From Chryseosolibacter sp036402075 (GTDB lineage: Bacteria; Bacteroidota; Bacteroidia; Cytophagales; Cyclobacteriaceae), in assembly GCA_036402075.1 (NCBI GenBank), contig DASWTP010000238.1:1-64000 (forward strand): a stretch of DNA of 64,000 nucleotides, given 5' to 3'. Below are positions 1-9,169 of this stretch, piece by piece (position 1 is the stretch's first letter; every line of letters begins with the position of its first letter). Below the pieces are notes generated by a model that had not been told where the DNA came from, ran no database searches, and saw nothing but the letters and a program-made list of their open reading frames with translations. The position numbers were made by a program, and so were the translations under genes.

Positions 1-299
1 TACTGCCGTCCTTGCACCGTCACAGCCAACCTTGCGCCTGGCACTTCATCGCTCTCGAAGCGCTGATACATCGCCATAACTTTCTGAAACAGGTTATCTC
101 CCGCAGTTGCTTTGCGGATTTTCTTGTCTTCGAGCACCCGCCCCCTAACATAGAGTCGATTGAGTGTTCCATAGCTACGGTATGGAACAATCTGAAGCGG
201 GCCGGCATTGCCCAGCCTTGATCGTAGGTCGAACATCAAGTCATCAACTTTGGCTTCGAGGCCGGTGGCGAGCTGGGTGAGCCTTCTTTTTAACGACAT
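1..299 (-). CDS. App1-family phosphatidate phosphatase (DUF2183), N-terminal part
   Basis: This gene runs off the left edge; only its first 99 codons are in the window. Reading from the ATG at 299 to 297, the protein starts MSLKRRLTQLATGLEAKVDD and continues with a PYRSYGTLNRLYVRGRVLED stretch and then RFESDEVPGARL. That order (PYRxYG, RGRVLED, ESDEVPGA) is what I know from the N-terminal domain of bacterial App1-like proteins (DUF2183), whose C-terminal HAD-type DxDxT domain removes phosphate from phosphatidic acid. The catalytic part would lie outside the window, so activity cannot be judged here. There is no signal peptide, which suggests a cytoplasmic protein. The next gene on the same strand ends with a clear terminator, so this gene probably has its own promoter. 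Confidence 0.72.
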   Translation of the reverse strand, partial: MSLKRRLTQLATGLEAKVDDLMFDLRSRLGNAGPLQIVPYRSYGTLNRLYVRGRVLEDKKIRKATAGDNLFQKVMAMYQRFESDEVPGARLAVTVQGRQ

Positions 300-324
300 C
301 GGTATCAGATTCCTGAGGGAGTAA

Positions 325-358
325 TTATAAAAAAAGGCTCTCAATTATGAGAGCCTTC
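325..358 (-). terminator. Rho-independent terminator for the DUF2541-like gene
   Basis: A perfect 9-bp stem (AAGGCTCTC at 334-342 with GAGAGCCTT at 349-357) encloses a 6-nt loop. Read on the minus strand it is followed by a run of T residues (the A-run at 330-335 on the plus strand). It lies 20 bp past the stop codon of the gene at 378. Confidence 0.88.
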
Positions 359-377
359 AACAATGAAAAATTAAACT

Positions 378-1196
378 TTAGTCATTGTTCGGTTTATCTT
401 TCAATTGCAGTCTGGTAACAAAGACCTTCTTGCCTTCTTTATTGATGTAGTAATACTTGTCGTTTTCGTCCACATAAACGGTCTGTCCGTCAGGACCAAC
501 TTTGTTGTCAAGTTTCTGGTCGGTGATGGCAGCCGCGGCCTTTGCAGCAGCTTCTGACACCGCATCACCCGCTTCGTCAGCTTCTTTCTCGATGTTGACG
601 TCATTGTCTACATCGCGCTCAACCTCGTTAGCCTCTTCCTTAGCTTCGCGTCTCAACTCCCGGGACTCTTCGCGTGCTTCTTCTTTCGCTTCACGCGCAT
701 CTTCTTTTAACTCACGCGATTCCTCACGTGCCTCACGCTTGGCTTCATTAACATCGTCTTTGATGTAAGCATCATCCCCTTCACTTCCGGTTTTCAAGCC
801 CCACAATTCCACGTCAGCCTTTTCTCCGGTTGAATTTGGAAGTGTCCGGTACGTGAATGCTACTTTTTCAATATCACGCTTTGGATTGCTTAGATTAATC
901 ACACGCGTTTCAGCGCCTTCTTTCAATTCACTCTTCACATCGAGTTCTTCCATTTGGCCGGATTCATAAAACACCTGGACACGGTCAATCTGAATTGGCG
1001 CGTCTGTCACTTTGAGTTTGATGGCCTGGAATTCATCGGCACCAAGCACTACAATGGATTCACTAGTCGTTCTGAAACTGGCGGTTACTTCGCCTATATG
1101 CTTCCATCCTGGTTCATTGTCAGCCACAACTGCCGGCTTTTGCGCTTGCGCTGTAAAACCAATCGCAACAAGCACTCCCATAATTATTTTTTTCAT
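378..1196 (-). CDS. Exported DUF2541-like protein with a charged single-helix segment
   Basis: This 272-residue protein starts with a signal peptide (about residues 1-18, ending AQA). Residues 25-135 form a beta-rich domain containing VVLGADEFQAIKLKV, a pattern I associate with the DUF2541 family of small secreted bacterial proteins. Residues about 150-210 are almost entirely Glu, Arg, Lys, Asp and Ala. AREESREL occurs at 156-163 and again at 174-181, an 18-residue period, as in single alpha-helices stabilised by i to i+4 salt bridges. The C-terminal 40 residues carry a Tyr-rich DENDKYYYINKEGKKVF motif, which may be a small beta-hairpin. A periplasmic or surface location is inferred. The function is not known to me. 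It is monocistronic and ends at a strong terminator. Confidence 0.85.
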   Translation of the reverse strand: MKKIIMGVLVAIGFTAQAQKPAVVADNEPGWKHIGEVTASFRTTSESIVVLGADEFQAIKLKVTDAPIQIDRVQVFYESGQMEELDVKSELKEGAETRVINLSNPKRDIEKVAFTYRTLPNSTGEKADVELWGLKTGSEGDDAYIKDDVNEAKREAREESRELKEDAREAKEEAREESRELRREAKEEANEVERDVDNDVNIEKEADEAGDAVSEAAAKAAAAITDQKLDNKVGPDGQTVYVDENDKYYYINKEGKKVFVTRLQLKDKPNND

Positions 1197-1521
1197 ACGA
1201 TCTGTTTGTTTAACACAAGCCTAAATCAAAGTATCGTGCCAACGACCATTTACCTTCCATCCGAACCAGCGCTATCGCGTCAGAGAAAATATCAACCGTA
1301 TTTTTAATCTCGCAATGTGAATGGTGGTGTAGCATTGCCTGAAAAAACCTGATGAAGTTTTCAACAGTTTTCTACAAGCGATCAAACCGGAGTTCATGTT
1401 GAAACGAATAAGCTGACAGCGTTTAAAGGGCGTGGTAGCAAGCAGGCAGTCGTTTTTGAGCACCTAGACCAAAGATTAGACGTTTAAACTTGCAGTTAAA
1501 GCAAATTCTGAATACATTTAA
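1197..1521. other. Intergenic region with no recognisable gene
   Basis: These 325 bp separate the DUF2541-like gene from a small plus-strand ORF. I see no RNA gene or repeat. A weak minus-strand 63-codon frame at 1272-1463 has no family resemblance and was not called. The first 60 bp must hold the promoter of the gene at 1196. A near-consensus TACTTTG lies in the minus-strand sequence around 1230. Confidence 0.5.
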
Positions 1522-1674
1522 ATGAATATCCTGAAAATCACTGTTTTAGTTATGACTACAAAAGGTCGAATTTTTCACAAACGGCAGGATTTACAGTCCA
1601 GAATACGGGAAAATCTGATCGCCATCGGGGTGATCTTAGCAATCGTGGTTTGGGTTATGATGATGAAACCTTGA
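1522..1674 (+). CDS. Possible small membrane protein (50 aa)
   Basis: An open frame from ATG 1522 encodes 50 residues. The first part is basic (TKGRIFHKRQDLQSRIRE) and residues 31-46 form one hydrophobic helix ending in WVMMMKP, as in a single-pass tail-anchored peptide. An internal ATG at 1552 would give 40 residues. The stop lies 5 bp before the stop codon of the convergent subtilase gene. I recognise no family, and the call rests only on the coherent basic-then-hydrophobic layout. It could be a chance ORF. Confidence 0.35.
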   Translation: MNILKITVLVMTTKGRIFHKRQDLQSRIRENLIAIGVILAIVVWVMMMKP

Positions 1675-1679
1675 GCGCG

Positions 1680-4523
1680 TTATCTTACGAGTATCTTCCC
1701 GCTGAAACGTTCTGCCGCTCCTTCGATCCGGTACAAATAAAGGCCCGGAGGCAATCCTTCCATGCTCACAGATTCCCGGTCTGATGTCAGCACGCTGCTA
1801 CGGATCCACGTACCATCATTCTTGTATAGCTGAAATTGGAAACCAGGCGATTCAGCCTTTGCTGAAAAGATATTAAGCTCGCCTGACACGTTTACCGGAT
1901 TAGGGAAAACAATAAACGGTGTTTTGGTTAGGAAATACACCTGGATGGTGTCGCTGACAACGTTCTGGCCATTCGTGAAATGGATTCGTGCACGGTATTG
2001 GTTAAGACCCTGGCTCGGCTCTGCGTGAAGAAAACGGATTGTATTAGCAGTCGGGTTTGAGAACATGGTAATCGTGGTGAATTCTTCCGACCCCTGTGGC
2101 GCATGTTCAATGTCGATGGCACGGATACCATACGTTGTACCGACCTCGAGTCTCAAGACGATGCCATCGTCCGCCACTGTCTCGTCCACAAATGTGGAAA
2201 TATAACAGCCAGCACCATAGGTATTGATATTAACGGCCGGACTCCTCAGCAAGCGTCTCCCACCCGGCAGAACTGGTTGGATGGAAAAGTATTCTGCACC
2301 GCTGTTCTTTTGAATGATAAGGGTAGTGTCCGGGAGTGACGTGAAAGCGGAGGTGTAGTTGCCTGTGAGCTGCTGAACCTCATAGCCTGAAACTTCAGGC
2401 AGCAAATTCCATTGCAACAACACTGAGTCTGCACAATTAAACGCAACCGAAGGAAGCAAGGCCCTGGAGATGGTGAATGCTTCGGTTTCAAATGTCTTCG
2501 CCCCCACCACCATGCGCGCCCGGGCCAATGCATTACCAGCAAAAGGCTGCTCCCAGCGGAAATAGCCTTTTTCTAGTTCAACGTTGGTAGCAACGGATGT
2601 CCACGTAGCACCATCGTTCAAGGTCACCTCAAGGTTTCCCCGCTGCGCTGCGAGTGTGCTTTTCCAATAGAAGTAAGTTCCAGTTTCTCCATTATATGGG
2701 AAGTTGTCGCTGCCTGTTGGGTAATTCCAGGTGAACGTTTCTTCTTCATCCCATTGGTAGGCGACAAAAAATTTCTGACCCGGTCCAATAATGGAAATGC
2801 CGCGTACCTCAATATGATAGGTTTGAGGTGATGGTCGTTCCACGGAGACTTGCTCAACATTGTTCAGGTTGTCGATACCCCCGCGTGGCGAGGCTGAAAG
2901 TGCACTCACTGTTGGACTTGGATCTAAAATCCACGGCTGCATGATTTCGCCCGATGACATTAGATCCAGGTCGAGGTTGTTGACTAATGCAGTTGTTGAG
3001 TTGACCGGTGCCGCAGGATCATTCCAAACTAATGTCGCCTTTAGGTTGATTACATTTTCGGGTATCGCGATAGCGAATGACAATACTTCGCCCTGTCTTA
3101 TTGTTCCCTCGAAATAATGATCAGCCATCAATGTCTTTACACTCCGATATGCATTCACATTCCCAAAACCAGTGATGAAATCGATTCCGGCAGGTCCCGC
3201 ATCATCTGCTGCATTGATGAGAACCGCTTTCAAAAGCGCAGCATCCGGATACTCCGCTTTCATGCTTTTGTATGTTTGCTGAAGCATGGCTGCAATCCCG
3301 GAGACGAGCGCAGCTGCATTAGAAGTACCGGCCGTGCTATACGCAACAAGCTCGGGTTTAATCCGCCCGTCATGCGCAGGACCACGCGAAGAGAAACTCA
3401 CCGCATTCCCAGTCGTGTCAACCGCTCCAACCACCAATGCATTCTTGGCCATCTTTGAATTGCCTGTGAGATTGGAATATCCCGGAGCGTTCACATACTT
3501 GCCGGAAGCCGCCAGAGAGGTTCCGGAGTTTCCAGAAGAAAAGACATGAAGAACTTTCGGATTTTCGTTTATCGCGGCATCGTACGCGTTAGCCAGCGCG
3601 CCATAGAAATTTTCCACTACCGTTCCATAAGCATGGTTTTGAAGGAAGGCGTTGGTTGACGAAAAGTGTGAACCGTTATCGGGAAACAGATTGTCAAAAC
3701 TTGAAGTTGTGAGCCTTGCGTGTGCCGCTACGCCCCTGCCAGTGATAAAGGAATTGCCTGCGCCTGCCATAATGGTAGCCATCTCGGTTGCATGATTGCT
3801 GGTGTCATCGTCTGCAAGCGCGGATGCAATACTCCGCCCAAGCAAGTCGATATCAGCAGGGTTAAATTGTCTCTCCTTAATCGAGATAACAATGCCCTCG
3901 CCATTGAGATCGGGATATTCATGGTGCACACGGTTTGTCTTGTTCGGGGCGTGGTATAGTTCGAGCACGCGCCCTTCTTCCTGCGCTTGCAATGACTCTT
4001 TGCCGACATAGGTGACATTGCTGTCTGCGAGGATTGATGAAAGAGCCGGCTCAATATTTCCCCTTATAATGACAAGATTGTTCTGTAACTCCGTCTCAAG
4101 GTCGAACTTCCGTATCGATGAGAGAAGCCCACCCGGGTTTTCAGCTTGCACGACATAGCGCGCGCTTTGTTCAAAATCGAGTGTCAGAAGGTTATCAGAT
4201 AATTTCCAGAGATAGTTGACTGGCTTGCTGCTTTCGATGATCTCGTGGTGTAGCGTGGCATGCGTTGTTGAAGGCTTTATTACGATAAGTTGATTGTCGA
4301 GCACGCGGATTGGGCGTAAGCCGGCATGTATCAGGTCCGAGACCGATCGGTCTTGCTTCAATTTGACTAACAAAAACGAGGAGTCGCGCTTAAGATAGTG
4401 AACAGCATTCGGGCGAGCGCTAAGGGTAGTGATAATTTGTACGAGATCCGTTTGAACATGCTTTTGTGCGTTGCAACATACAACATAGCAAATGACCAGT
4501 ATCGCAACCGTTGTAAACTTCAT
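1680..4523 (-). CDS. Secreted S8 (subtilisin-like) protease with T9SS C-terminal sorting domain
   Basis: This 947-residue exported protein has a signal peptide (residues 1-19), a prodomain-like N-terminal 200 residues, a subtilase domain (about 205-480), a beta-sandwich and Ig-like region, and a C-terminal type A sorting domain. The last 80 residues hold FPNPV, LYKNDGTWI and GLPPGLYLYRI, typical of T9SS cargo. The subtilase His (NHATEMAT, H244), oxyanion Asn (SSGNSG, N332) and Ser (GTSNAAALVSG, S401) are visible. The usual DTG aspartate after the first strand is replaced: the strand reads GIVISIKERQF, with K216 and E217 where Asp is expected. It may be inactive, or it may use a nearby acid such as the DID at 224-226. 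It should act outside the cell or on its surface. It stands alone, convergent with a small ORF. Confidence 0.88.
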   Translation of the reverse strand: MKFTTVAILVICYVVCCNAQKHVQTDLVQIITTLSARPNAVHYLKRDSSFLLVKLKQDRSVSDLIHAGLRPIRVLDNQLIVIKPSTTHATLHHEIIESSKPVNYLWKLSDNLLTLDFEQSARYVVQAENPGGLLSSIRKFDLETELQNNLVIIRGNIEPALSSILADSNVTYVGKESLQAQEEGRVLELYHAPNKTNRVHHEYPDLNGEGIVISIKERQFNPADIDLLGRSIASALADDDTSNHATEMATIMAGAGNSFITGRGVAAHARLTTSSFDNLFPDNGSHFSSTNAFLQNHAYGTVVENFYGALANAYDAAINENPKVLHVFSSGNSGTSLAASGKYVNAPGYSNLTGNSKMAKNALVVGAVDTTGNAVSFSSRGPAHDGRIKPELVAYSTAGTSNAAALVSGIAAMLQQTYKSMKAEYPDAALLKAVLINAADDAGPAGIDFITGFGNVNAYRSVKTLMADHYFEGTIRQGEVLSFAIAIPENVINLKATLVWNDPAAPVNSTTALVNNLDLDLMSSGEIMQPWILDPSPTVSALSASPRGGIDNLNNVEQVSVERPSPQTYHIEVRGISIIGPGQKFFVAYQWDEEETFTWNYPTGSDNFPYNGETGTYFYWKSTLAAQRGNLEVTLNDGATWTSVATNVELEKGYFRWEQPFAGNALARARMVVGAKTFETEAFTISRALLPSVAFNCADSVLLQWNLLPEVSGYEVQQLTGNYTSAFTSLPDTTLIIQKNSGAEYFSIQPVLPGGRRLLRSPAVNINTYGAGCYISTFVDETVADDGIVLRLEVGTTYGIRAIDIEHAPQGSEEFTTITMFSNPTANTIRFLHAEPSQGLNQYRARIHFTNGQNVVSDTIQVYFLTKTPFIVFPNPVNVSGELNIFSAKAESPGFQFQLYKNDGTWIRSSVLTSDRESVSMEGLPPGLYLYRIEGAAERFSGKILVR

Positions 4524-4645
4524 CTCACAGGAAAATAATGCCGTTCAAAGCTACTGGGTTTATATGGCCGTACCGCAACGACTCTGGATGGAAATTCTCG
4601 ATAGCTTGATTTACTCATTCAATCTATTCATTAACCTAAACAATT

Positions 4646-5494
4646 ATGCACCAAATTAAAAAACTTACGACCGCTATGGCGATCGTTGCGATGTTTATTA
4701 TCGCACCTTCCTGTTCCGAGCAAGAGCTCAAGCCCGAACAAACTACCGAAATATCCGAAGACATTAAAGCTCAATTTAAAGAATTGGGATTTGACGTCAG
4801 TGACATTCGCCTCGTAAATGATGAGAACCCGTTGTCGTCCCGATTCGGATCGAAATATTACCTGCTTGAAGGTGATATCGCGATCTCCGAGGACAATCTC
4901 AACTCAATGATGGGCAGTGATGTGCACCATGTAGGAGCAGTCGGTGAGCAGTACCGCACAACAAACCTGGTATCTAACAATAGAACGATCCGCGTTTTAG
5001 GTTACACAGGGGGAAGCAATGCACTTGATTCGAAGATGAGAACTGCGTTGCAGCAGGCCGTTGACAATTACAACGCCTTGAATATGGGTCTGAGCTTCAC
5101 CCTATCGTTCGGCACAAATACAGGAGCCAACGACATCACCGTTTATCGTGTTAGTGGTAGCGCTGGCGGCTCCGCTGGCTTCCCAAGCGGTGGCAATCCA
5201 TATCAATGGGTTCAAATCTATTCGGGGACAAGCAGTTACAGCACCGATGTGGTTGAGCACGTGATCACCCATGAGATCGGCCATTGCCTCGGACTCCGTC
5301 ACACCGATTACTTTAACCGGTCACTCTCGTGTGGCAGTGGTGGCAACGAAGGTTCATCTGACGTTGGAGCCATCCACGTTCCCGGCACCCCTACTGGCTA
5401 TGATGCGAATTCAATTATGCTCTCGTGCTTCAGTTCATCTGAAACCGGTGAGTTTGGCACCTACGACAGGGTTGCACTCGAATACCTTTACTAA
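4646..5494 (+). CDS. M57-family (HEIGH) zinc metalloprotease, lipoprotein
   Basis: This 282-residue protein has a lipoprotein signal (lipobox APSC, Cys23), so it is probably anchored in a membrane and faces the periplasm or the surface. The zinc site is HEIGHCLGLRH (H209, E210, H213, H219), the extended HExxHxxGxxH metzincin-type motif of the dual-action HEIGH peptidases (M57). The conserved segment before it (about residues 110-200) covers the N-terminal half of the catalytic domain. The C-terminal SIMLSCFSS around residues 250-260 occupies the place of a Met-turn. It is likely a broad-specificity surface protease. It has its own terminator just downstream, so it is monocistronic. Confidence 0.88.
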   Translation: MHQIKKLTTAMAIVAMFIIAPSCSEQELKPEQTTEISEDIKAQFKELGFDVSDIRLVNDENPLSSRFGSKYYLLEGDIAISEDNLNSMMGSDVHHVGAVGEQYRTTNLVSNNRTIRVLGYTGGSNALDSKMRTALQQAVDNYNALNMGLSFTLSFGTNTGANDITVYRVSGSAGGSAGFPSGGNPYQWVQIYSGTSSYSTDVVEHVITHEIGHCLGLRHTDYFNRSLSCGSGGNEGSSDVGAIHVPGTPTGYDANSIMLSCFSSSETGEFGTYDRVALEYLY

Positions 5495-5526
5495 TTCATA
5501 ATTTCACTTCGATCGCGAATGAGTAC

Positions 5527-5553
5527 TGAGCCGGGAGAAATCCCGGCTCATTT
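5527..5553 (+). terminator. Stem-loop terminator after the M57 protease gene
   Basis: A perfect 10-bp stem (TGAGCCGGGA at 5527-5536, TCCCGGCTCA at 5541-5550) is closed by a GAAA tetraloop and followed by TTT. The T-tract is short, but the position 33 bp after the stop fits a terminator. Confidence 0.75.
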
Positions 5554-5779
5554 AAACAAGCGCAATGTCATAGTCAGGGATACTGTAATCACGTATTGAG
5601 CTCATCATTGTTTCGTGATGCATTGCTTGCGTAATACCCTGTTCGCTCGCAGGAGCTGTAATCTTAATACAACAAGAGGTGCGGCAAAATTTCTACAGAG
5701 CGTAATGCTCATGTCCAGACGGCTGGAGATTGAAACCGGGTATACTATTTTATCGCTTGATCCGGAATCCTTCTTCACC

Positions 5780-7759
5780 ATGGAGCAACCATCATCTTCG
5801 ACTTCAGTGTCGGGTAAAACCATTCTATTTGTATCTTTGCCGCGGCATGACGCAAAATATACCTCTACGCCCTGGCAGCTCGCTGTTCAACTTGCAAAAA
5901 CAAATAACGTCATATTCACGGATCACCCGTTCTCGTTTCAGGATGCCGCCACGAAGTTCAGGGAGCCTGGCGTAAAGCGAAGACTGAAATCGTATCTCGG
6001 AGGCGAGGTATTTATGAAGGAGGGCGTTTATGTCGTCAGAACTCCATTTGTATGGCCAACCAACTTTCTTCCAAAAGGTAGACTCTATAATTTCTTTTCC
6101 CAATGGAATCAACGCATCCTCGCAGCACGTCTCAATGCATTTTTCAAGAAGCAAGGGATCACATCACTCGTTTACATCAATTCGTTCAACTTTTACTATC
6201 ATGATCTGCCAAAGTATTTGAGAGCCAAAACAGTGGTGAACATCTATCACTGCATTGACCCGATGATTAAATCGTTTACACTGAAACATGGCCAGTATCT
6301 GCAGGAGAAGGCAGCCCGCAGCGCGGACGTAGTTGTCGCAACCGCACCTGCACTCCTCAAGCCATTTCAGCAGATCGGTTTACAAACATTCCTCGTGCCC
6401 AACGCTGCAAATTTCAAACACTTCAATGCCGCCACTTCAGACATTCAGGTTCACCTGAAACTTCAATCCCTGTCAGGCAAAGTAGTTGGCTATTTTGGAA
6501 ATATTGAAAGACGAACAGATTTCAAATTGCTGTCAGAAGTGGTAGATCTATTGACCGAGTGGCACCTTGTCATGGCGGGCCCTTACGATAAATCATATGT
6601 TCCCGAGAACTTCCTGAAACATCCGCGAATCCATTTCACCGGTCCATTCTCTCACGAAGAAGCGCCTTCGGTGATCAAACGATTCGATGTTGCAATCATA
6701 CCGTTCAAATGTGATGAAGTTTCCAACGGCATCTATCCGCTGAAATTGTATGAATACCTGGCGGCAGGAAAACCGGTTGTGTCGACCAATTTTAATCCTG
6801 ATATCCTTGCCGAACTTAGTGGAACCGTGAGTATTGCCGACACTGCGCAGGAATTTGCAAATTCGGTGCTTCTCGCCTACGCTACGGACTCAGAAAAGAA
6901 GATAGCACAACGAATTGCTGTGGCTGCAAATCAAACCTGGGAACACCGCGCAAGCCAGTTTGAAGAGATCATCAAGAACGAGCTCACAAAGAAGAATATG
7001 GAACCTGTCATTAGCGTCATGAAACCGGTTTCGTCCGGTTCGCTCAAAGAACGTATCAAAAGCAACCCACGGTTGAAGAAATTCGTATTGTCGTTGATTT
7101 TCCGAAAGAAGCCCTATGGCTCTCGCGTAAAGTGGTACATCTGGCTTTGGCTGATTTTTCCACGATACTTTCAACGCGGAATCTCCTGGGCATCGCGGCT
7201 GGACCTGGTGCCCTTCAATAAATTCAAGATTGGAAAATATTCGCGCGTTGAACAAGGTGTTGTGATCAATAACGGGATGGGTGACGTGATTATCCACGAT
7301 GAAGTGCACACCGGCATCGGCTGTGTCATCATCGGCCCGGTGACCATGCACAAACACGTGGGACTGTCACAATACGTTCGCGTTCTCGGCATGCACCATG
7401 GTAGCGATGCAGACTCGCCACATCACTATCAGCGCGCCTGGAAAGCTCCTGTGATCCTGGAGGAAGATGCGTTTATCGGGACAGGTACTGTCATCATGGG
7501 CAAGAAGAATGGAGAGCCACTTGTGTTGGGAAGATATTGCAGAGTTGGCGCAAATTCAGTTGTCACCACTGATATCCCTCCCTACTCCGTTGCTGTTGGC
7601 AATCCTGCCAAAGTAGTCCGTGTCTGGGATTTTGAAAATAAATGCTGGAAGAAGCCAAGCGATGACAGCGTTCCGTCAAAAAGGAATGAAAAGGAAAATA
7701 CCATTGCGGTGATCGATCCAACATTACTGACGGATCCAAAGTTCAATGCCCAAGGCTAG
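5780..7759 (+). CDS. Glycosyltransferase (GT4-like) fused to a hexapeptide-repeat acyltransferase
   Basis: I place the start at ATG 5780 (MEQPSSSTSVSGKTILFVSL). The frame is open upstream to 5615, but that part does not look like protein. The first 390 residues form a two-lobe GT-B glycosyltransferase. The second lobe carries VVGYFGNIERRTDF, VMAGPYDKS, IHFTGPF and then GIYPLKLYEYLAAGKPVV, the nucleotide-sugar binding EX7E-like region of group 1 enzymes. A linker follows, then a left-handed beta-helix from about residue 480 with IGKYSRVEQGVVINNG, MHHGSDADSP and IGTGTVIMG repeats, ending GNPAKVV as in WbbJ/Maa-type O-acetyltransferases. The fusion suggests that one sugar is added and acylated in sequence on a surface glycan. 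There is no signal peptide, so it is likely cytoplasmic. No polysaccharide cluster surrounds it. Confidence 0.82.
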   Translation: MEQPSSSTSVSGKTILFVSLPRHDAKYTSTPWQLAVQLAKTNNVIFTDHPFSFQDAATKFREPGVKRRLKSYLGGEVFMKEGVYVVRTPFVWPTNFLPKGRLYNFFSQWNQRILAARLNAFFKKQGITSLVYINSFNFYYHDLPKYLRAKTVVNIYHCIDPMIKSFTLKHGQYLQEKAARSADVVVATAPALLKPFQQIGLQTFLVPNAANFKHFNAATSDIQVHLKLQSLSGKVVGYFGNIERRTDFKLLSEVVDLLTEWHLVMAGPYDKSYVPENFLKHPRIHFTGPFSHEEAPSVIKRFDVAIIPFKCDEVSNGIYPLKLYEYLAAGKPVVSTNFNPDILAELSGTVSIADTAQEFANSVLLAYATDSEKKIAQRIAVAANQTWEHRASQFEEIIKNELTKKNMEPVISVMKPVSSGSLKERIKSNPRLKKFVLSLIFRKKPYGSRVKWYIWLWLIFPRYFQRGISWASRLDLVPFNKFKIGKYSRVEQGVVINNGMGDVIIHDEVHTGIGCVIIGPVTMHKHVGLSQYVRVLGMHHGSDADSPHHYQRAWKAPVILEEDAFIGTGTVIMGKKNGEPLVLGRYCRVGANSVVTTDIPPYSVAVGNPAKVVRVWDFENKCWKKPSDDSVPSKRNEKENTIAVIDPTLLTDPKFNAQG

Positions 7760-7819
7760 TTTTTGATTTTTTGTTTCACCTCCAACGGTTAACTTGCTCC
7801 GGTTAACATTACCTGGTCT

Positions 7820-9097
7820 ATGCTGAACTCCAAGAAACGCGTTGCCATCATCGGCAGTCAACGGATTCCCTTTGTGCGATCCTTCAAAGAATATTCGCGC
7901 ACCTCAAATAAAGAAATGCTTACCGCCACCTTGGAAGCGGTGGTAAGCAAATTCAATCTTCATAAGAAGCGGATTGGAGATGTTTCGCTAGGTGCGGTGA
8001 TGACCAGTTCGATTGAATGGAACCTGGCGCGGGAGGTGGTACTGGGCACAAGTCTTGATCCACATACACCTGCGTTCAATGTTCAACGCGCCTGTGGGAC
8101 GAGTCTTGAAACAGCAAATCTTATAGCGCTGAAGATTGCAGCCGGACAAATTGAAAGCGGGATCGCGGGAGGTAGTGACACAAACAGCGATCTGCCCATT
8201 ATGCTGCAGCGAAGCCTCGCCTGGAAGCTTATTGATATCAACAACGCGAAATCATTTGGAGAACGAGTTTCAAAAATTCTCGGCATCCGCCCGAAAGATT
8301 TGAAGCCAGCTTATCCCGGCATCGTGGAGCCGCGCACGCACTTGTCGATGGGGCAGCATACGGAGAAAATGGTGAAGGAGTGGAAGATCACTCGTCTCGA
8401 GCAGGATCAGCTGGCACTAGAGAGTCATCAAAAAGCTGCACTGGCATACAAGGATGGATTTTACAATGATCTCGTTGTATCGTTCAAATCAGCGAAACGC
8501 GATACGATCCTGCGTGAAGACACAACCCTTGAAAAGCTGAGCAAACTCAAACCGGTGTTTGACAAGAGTGCCGCAGGAACAATGACTGCCGGAAACAGCA
8601 CTGCGTTTACCGATGGTGCCGCGGCCGTATTGATGACGTCAGAGGAATATGCTCGTCAGCATAATTTACCGATACAAGCTTATTTTGTCGATGCGGAAGC
8701 GGCAGCAGTTGACTTTGTCGAAGGGGCTGGTCTATTAATGGCGCCAACGATTGCCGTTTACCGGATGCTGCAGAGGAACAACCTGACGCTTCAGGATTTC
8801 GACTACTATGAAATTCATGAAGCGTTTGCAGGCCAGGTGCTATCAACACTCAAAGCGTGGGAAGATGAAGCCTACTGCAAAAAAGTGCTGGGCGCATCAA
8901 AGCCGCTGGGAAGCATTGACCGGTCGAAGATGAATGTCAAAGGAGGAAGCCTCGCGTTGGGCCATCCGTTTGGAGCGACTGGCGCACGGGTTCTAGGCAC
9001 CATGGCAAAGCTGCTTGATCAGCGGGGCAAAGGGCGCGGACTCATTTCTGTTTGCACCGGAGGCGGAATGGGTGTGGTAGCGATTGTTGAGAAATAA
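7820..9097 (+). CDS. Acetyl-CoA C-acyltransferase (thiolase, FadI/AtoB-like)
   Basis: This 425-residue thiolase has all the catalytic residues: nucleophile Cys92 in QRACGTSLE, His333 in EIHEAFAG, His382 in GGSLALGHPFGATGARV and Cys412 in CTGGGMG. The length fits the longer FadI-type enzymes rather than the 390-residue AtoB type. It would cleave 3-ketoacyl-CoA in fatty acid oxidation or make acetoacetyl-CoA. Its usual partner, the multifunctional hydratase/dehydrogenase, is not next to it, so the direction cannot be decided from context. A short terminator follows. It is cytoplasmic. Confidence 0.9.
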   Translation: MLNSKKRVAIIGSQRIPFVRSFKEYSRTSNKEMLTATLEAVVSKFNLHKKRIGDVSLGAVMTSSIEWNLAREVVLGTSLDPHTPAFNVQRACGTSLETANLIALKIAAGQIESGIAGGSDTNSDLPIMLQRSLAWKLIDINNAKSFGERVSKILGIRPKDLKPAYPGIVEPRTHLSMGQHTEKMVKEWKITRLEQDQLALESHQKAALAYKDGFYNDLVVSFKSAKRDTILREDTTLEKLSKLKPVFDKSAAGTMTAGNSTAFTDGAAAVLMTSEEYARQHNLPIQAYFVDAEAAAVDFVEGAGLLMAPTIAVYRMLQRNNLTLQDFDYYEIHEAFAGQVLSTLKAWEDEAYCKKVLGASKPLGSIDRSKMNVKGGSLALGHPFGATGARVLGTMAKLLDQRGKGRGLISVCTGGGMGVVAIVEK

Positions 9098-9148
9098 CTC
9101 CTCATTTTAACCTATCCTGCAATGGTTTATTTTTTACGATAATCAAAT

Positions 9149-9169
9149 GCGCGTCTTCCGCGCTTTTTT
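9149..9169 (+). terminator. Short GC-rich terminator after the thiolase gene
   Basis: GCGCG (9149-9153) pairs with CGCGC (9159-9163) over a 5-nt loop, and six T residues follow at once. The stem is short but pure GC, about 50 bp beyond the thiolase stop. Confidence 0.55.

Noticed and set aside
1272..1463. A 63-codon minus-strand frame in the gap after the DUF2541-like gene.
   Set aside because: No domain or sequence pattern supports it, and its codon use looks like noise.
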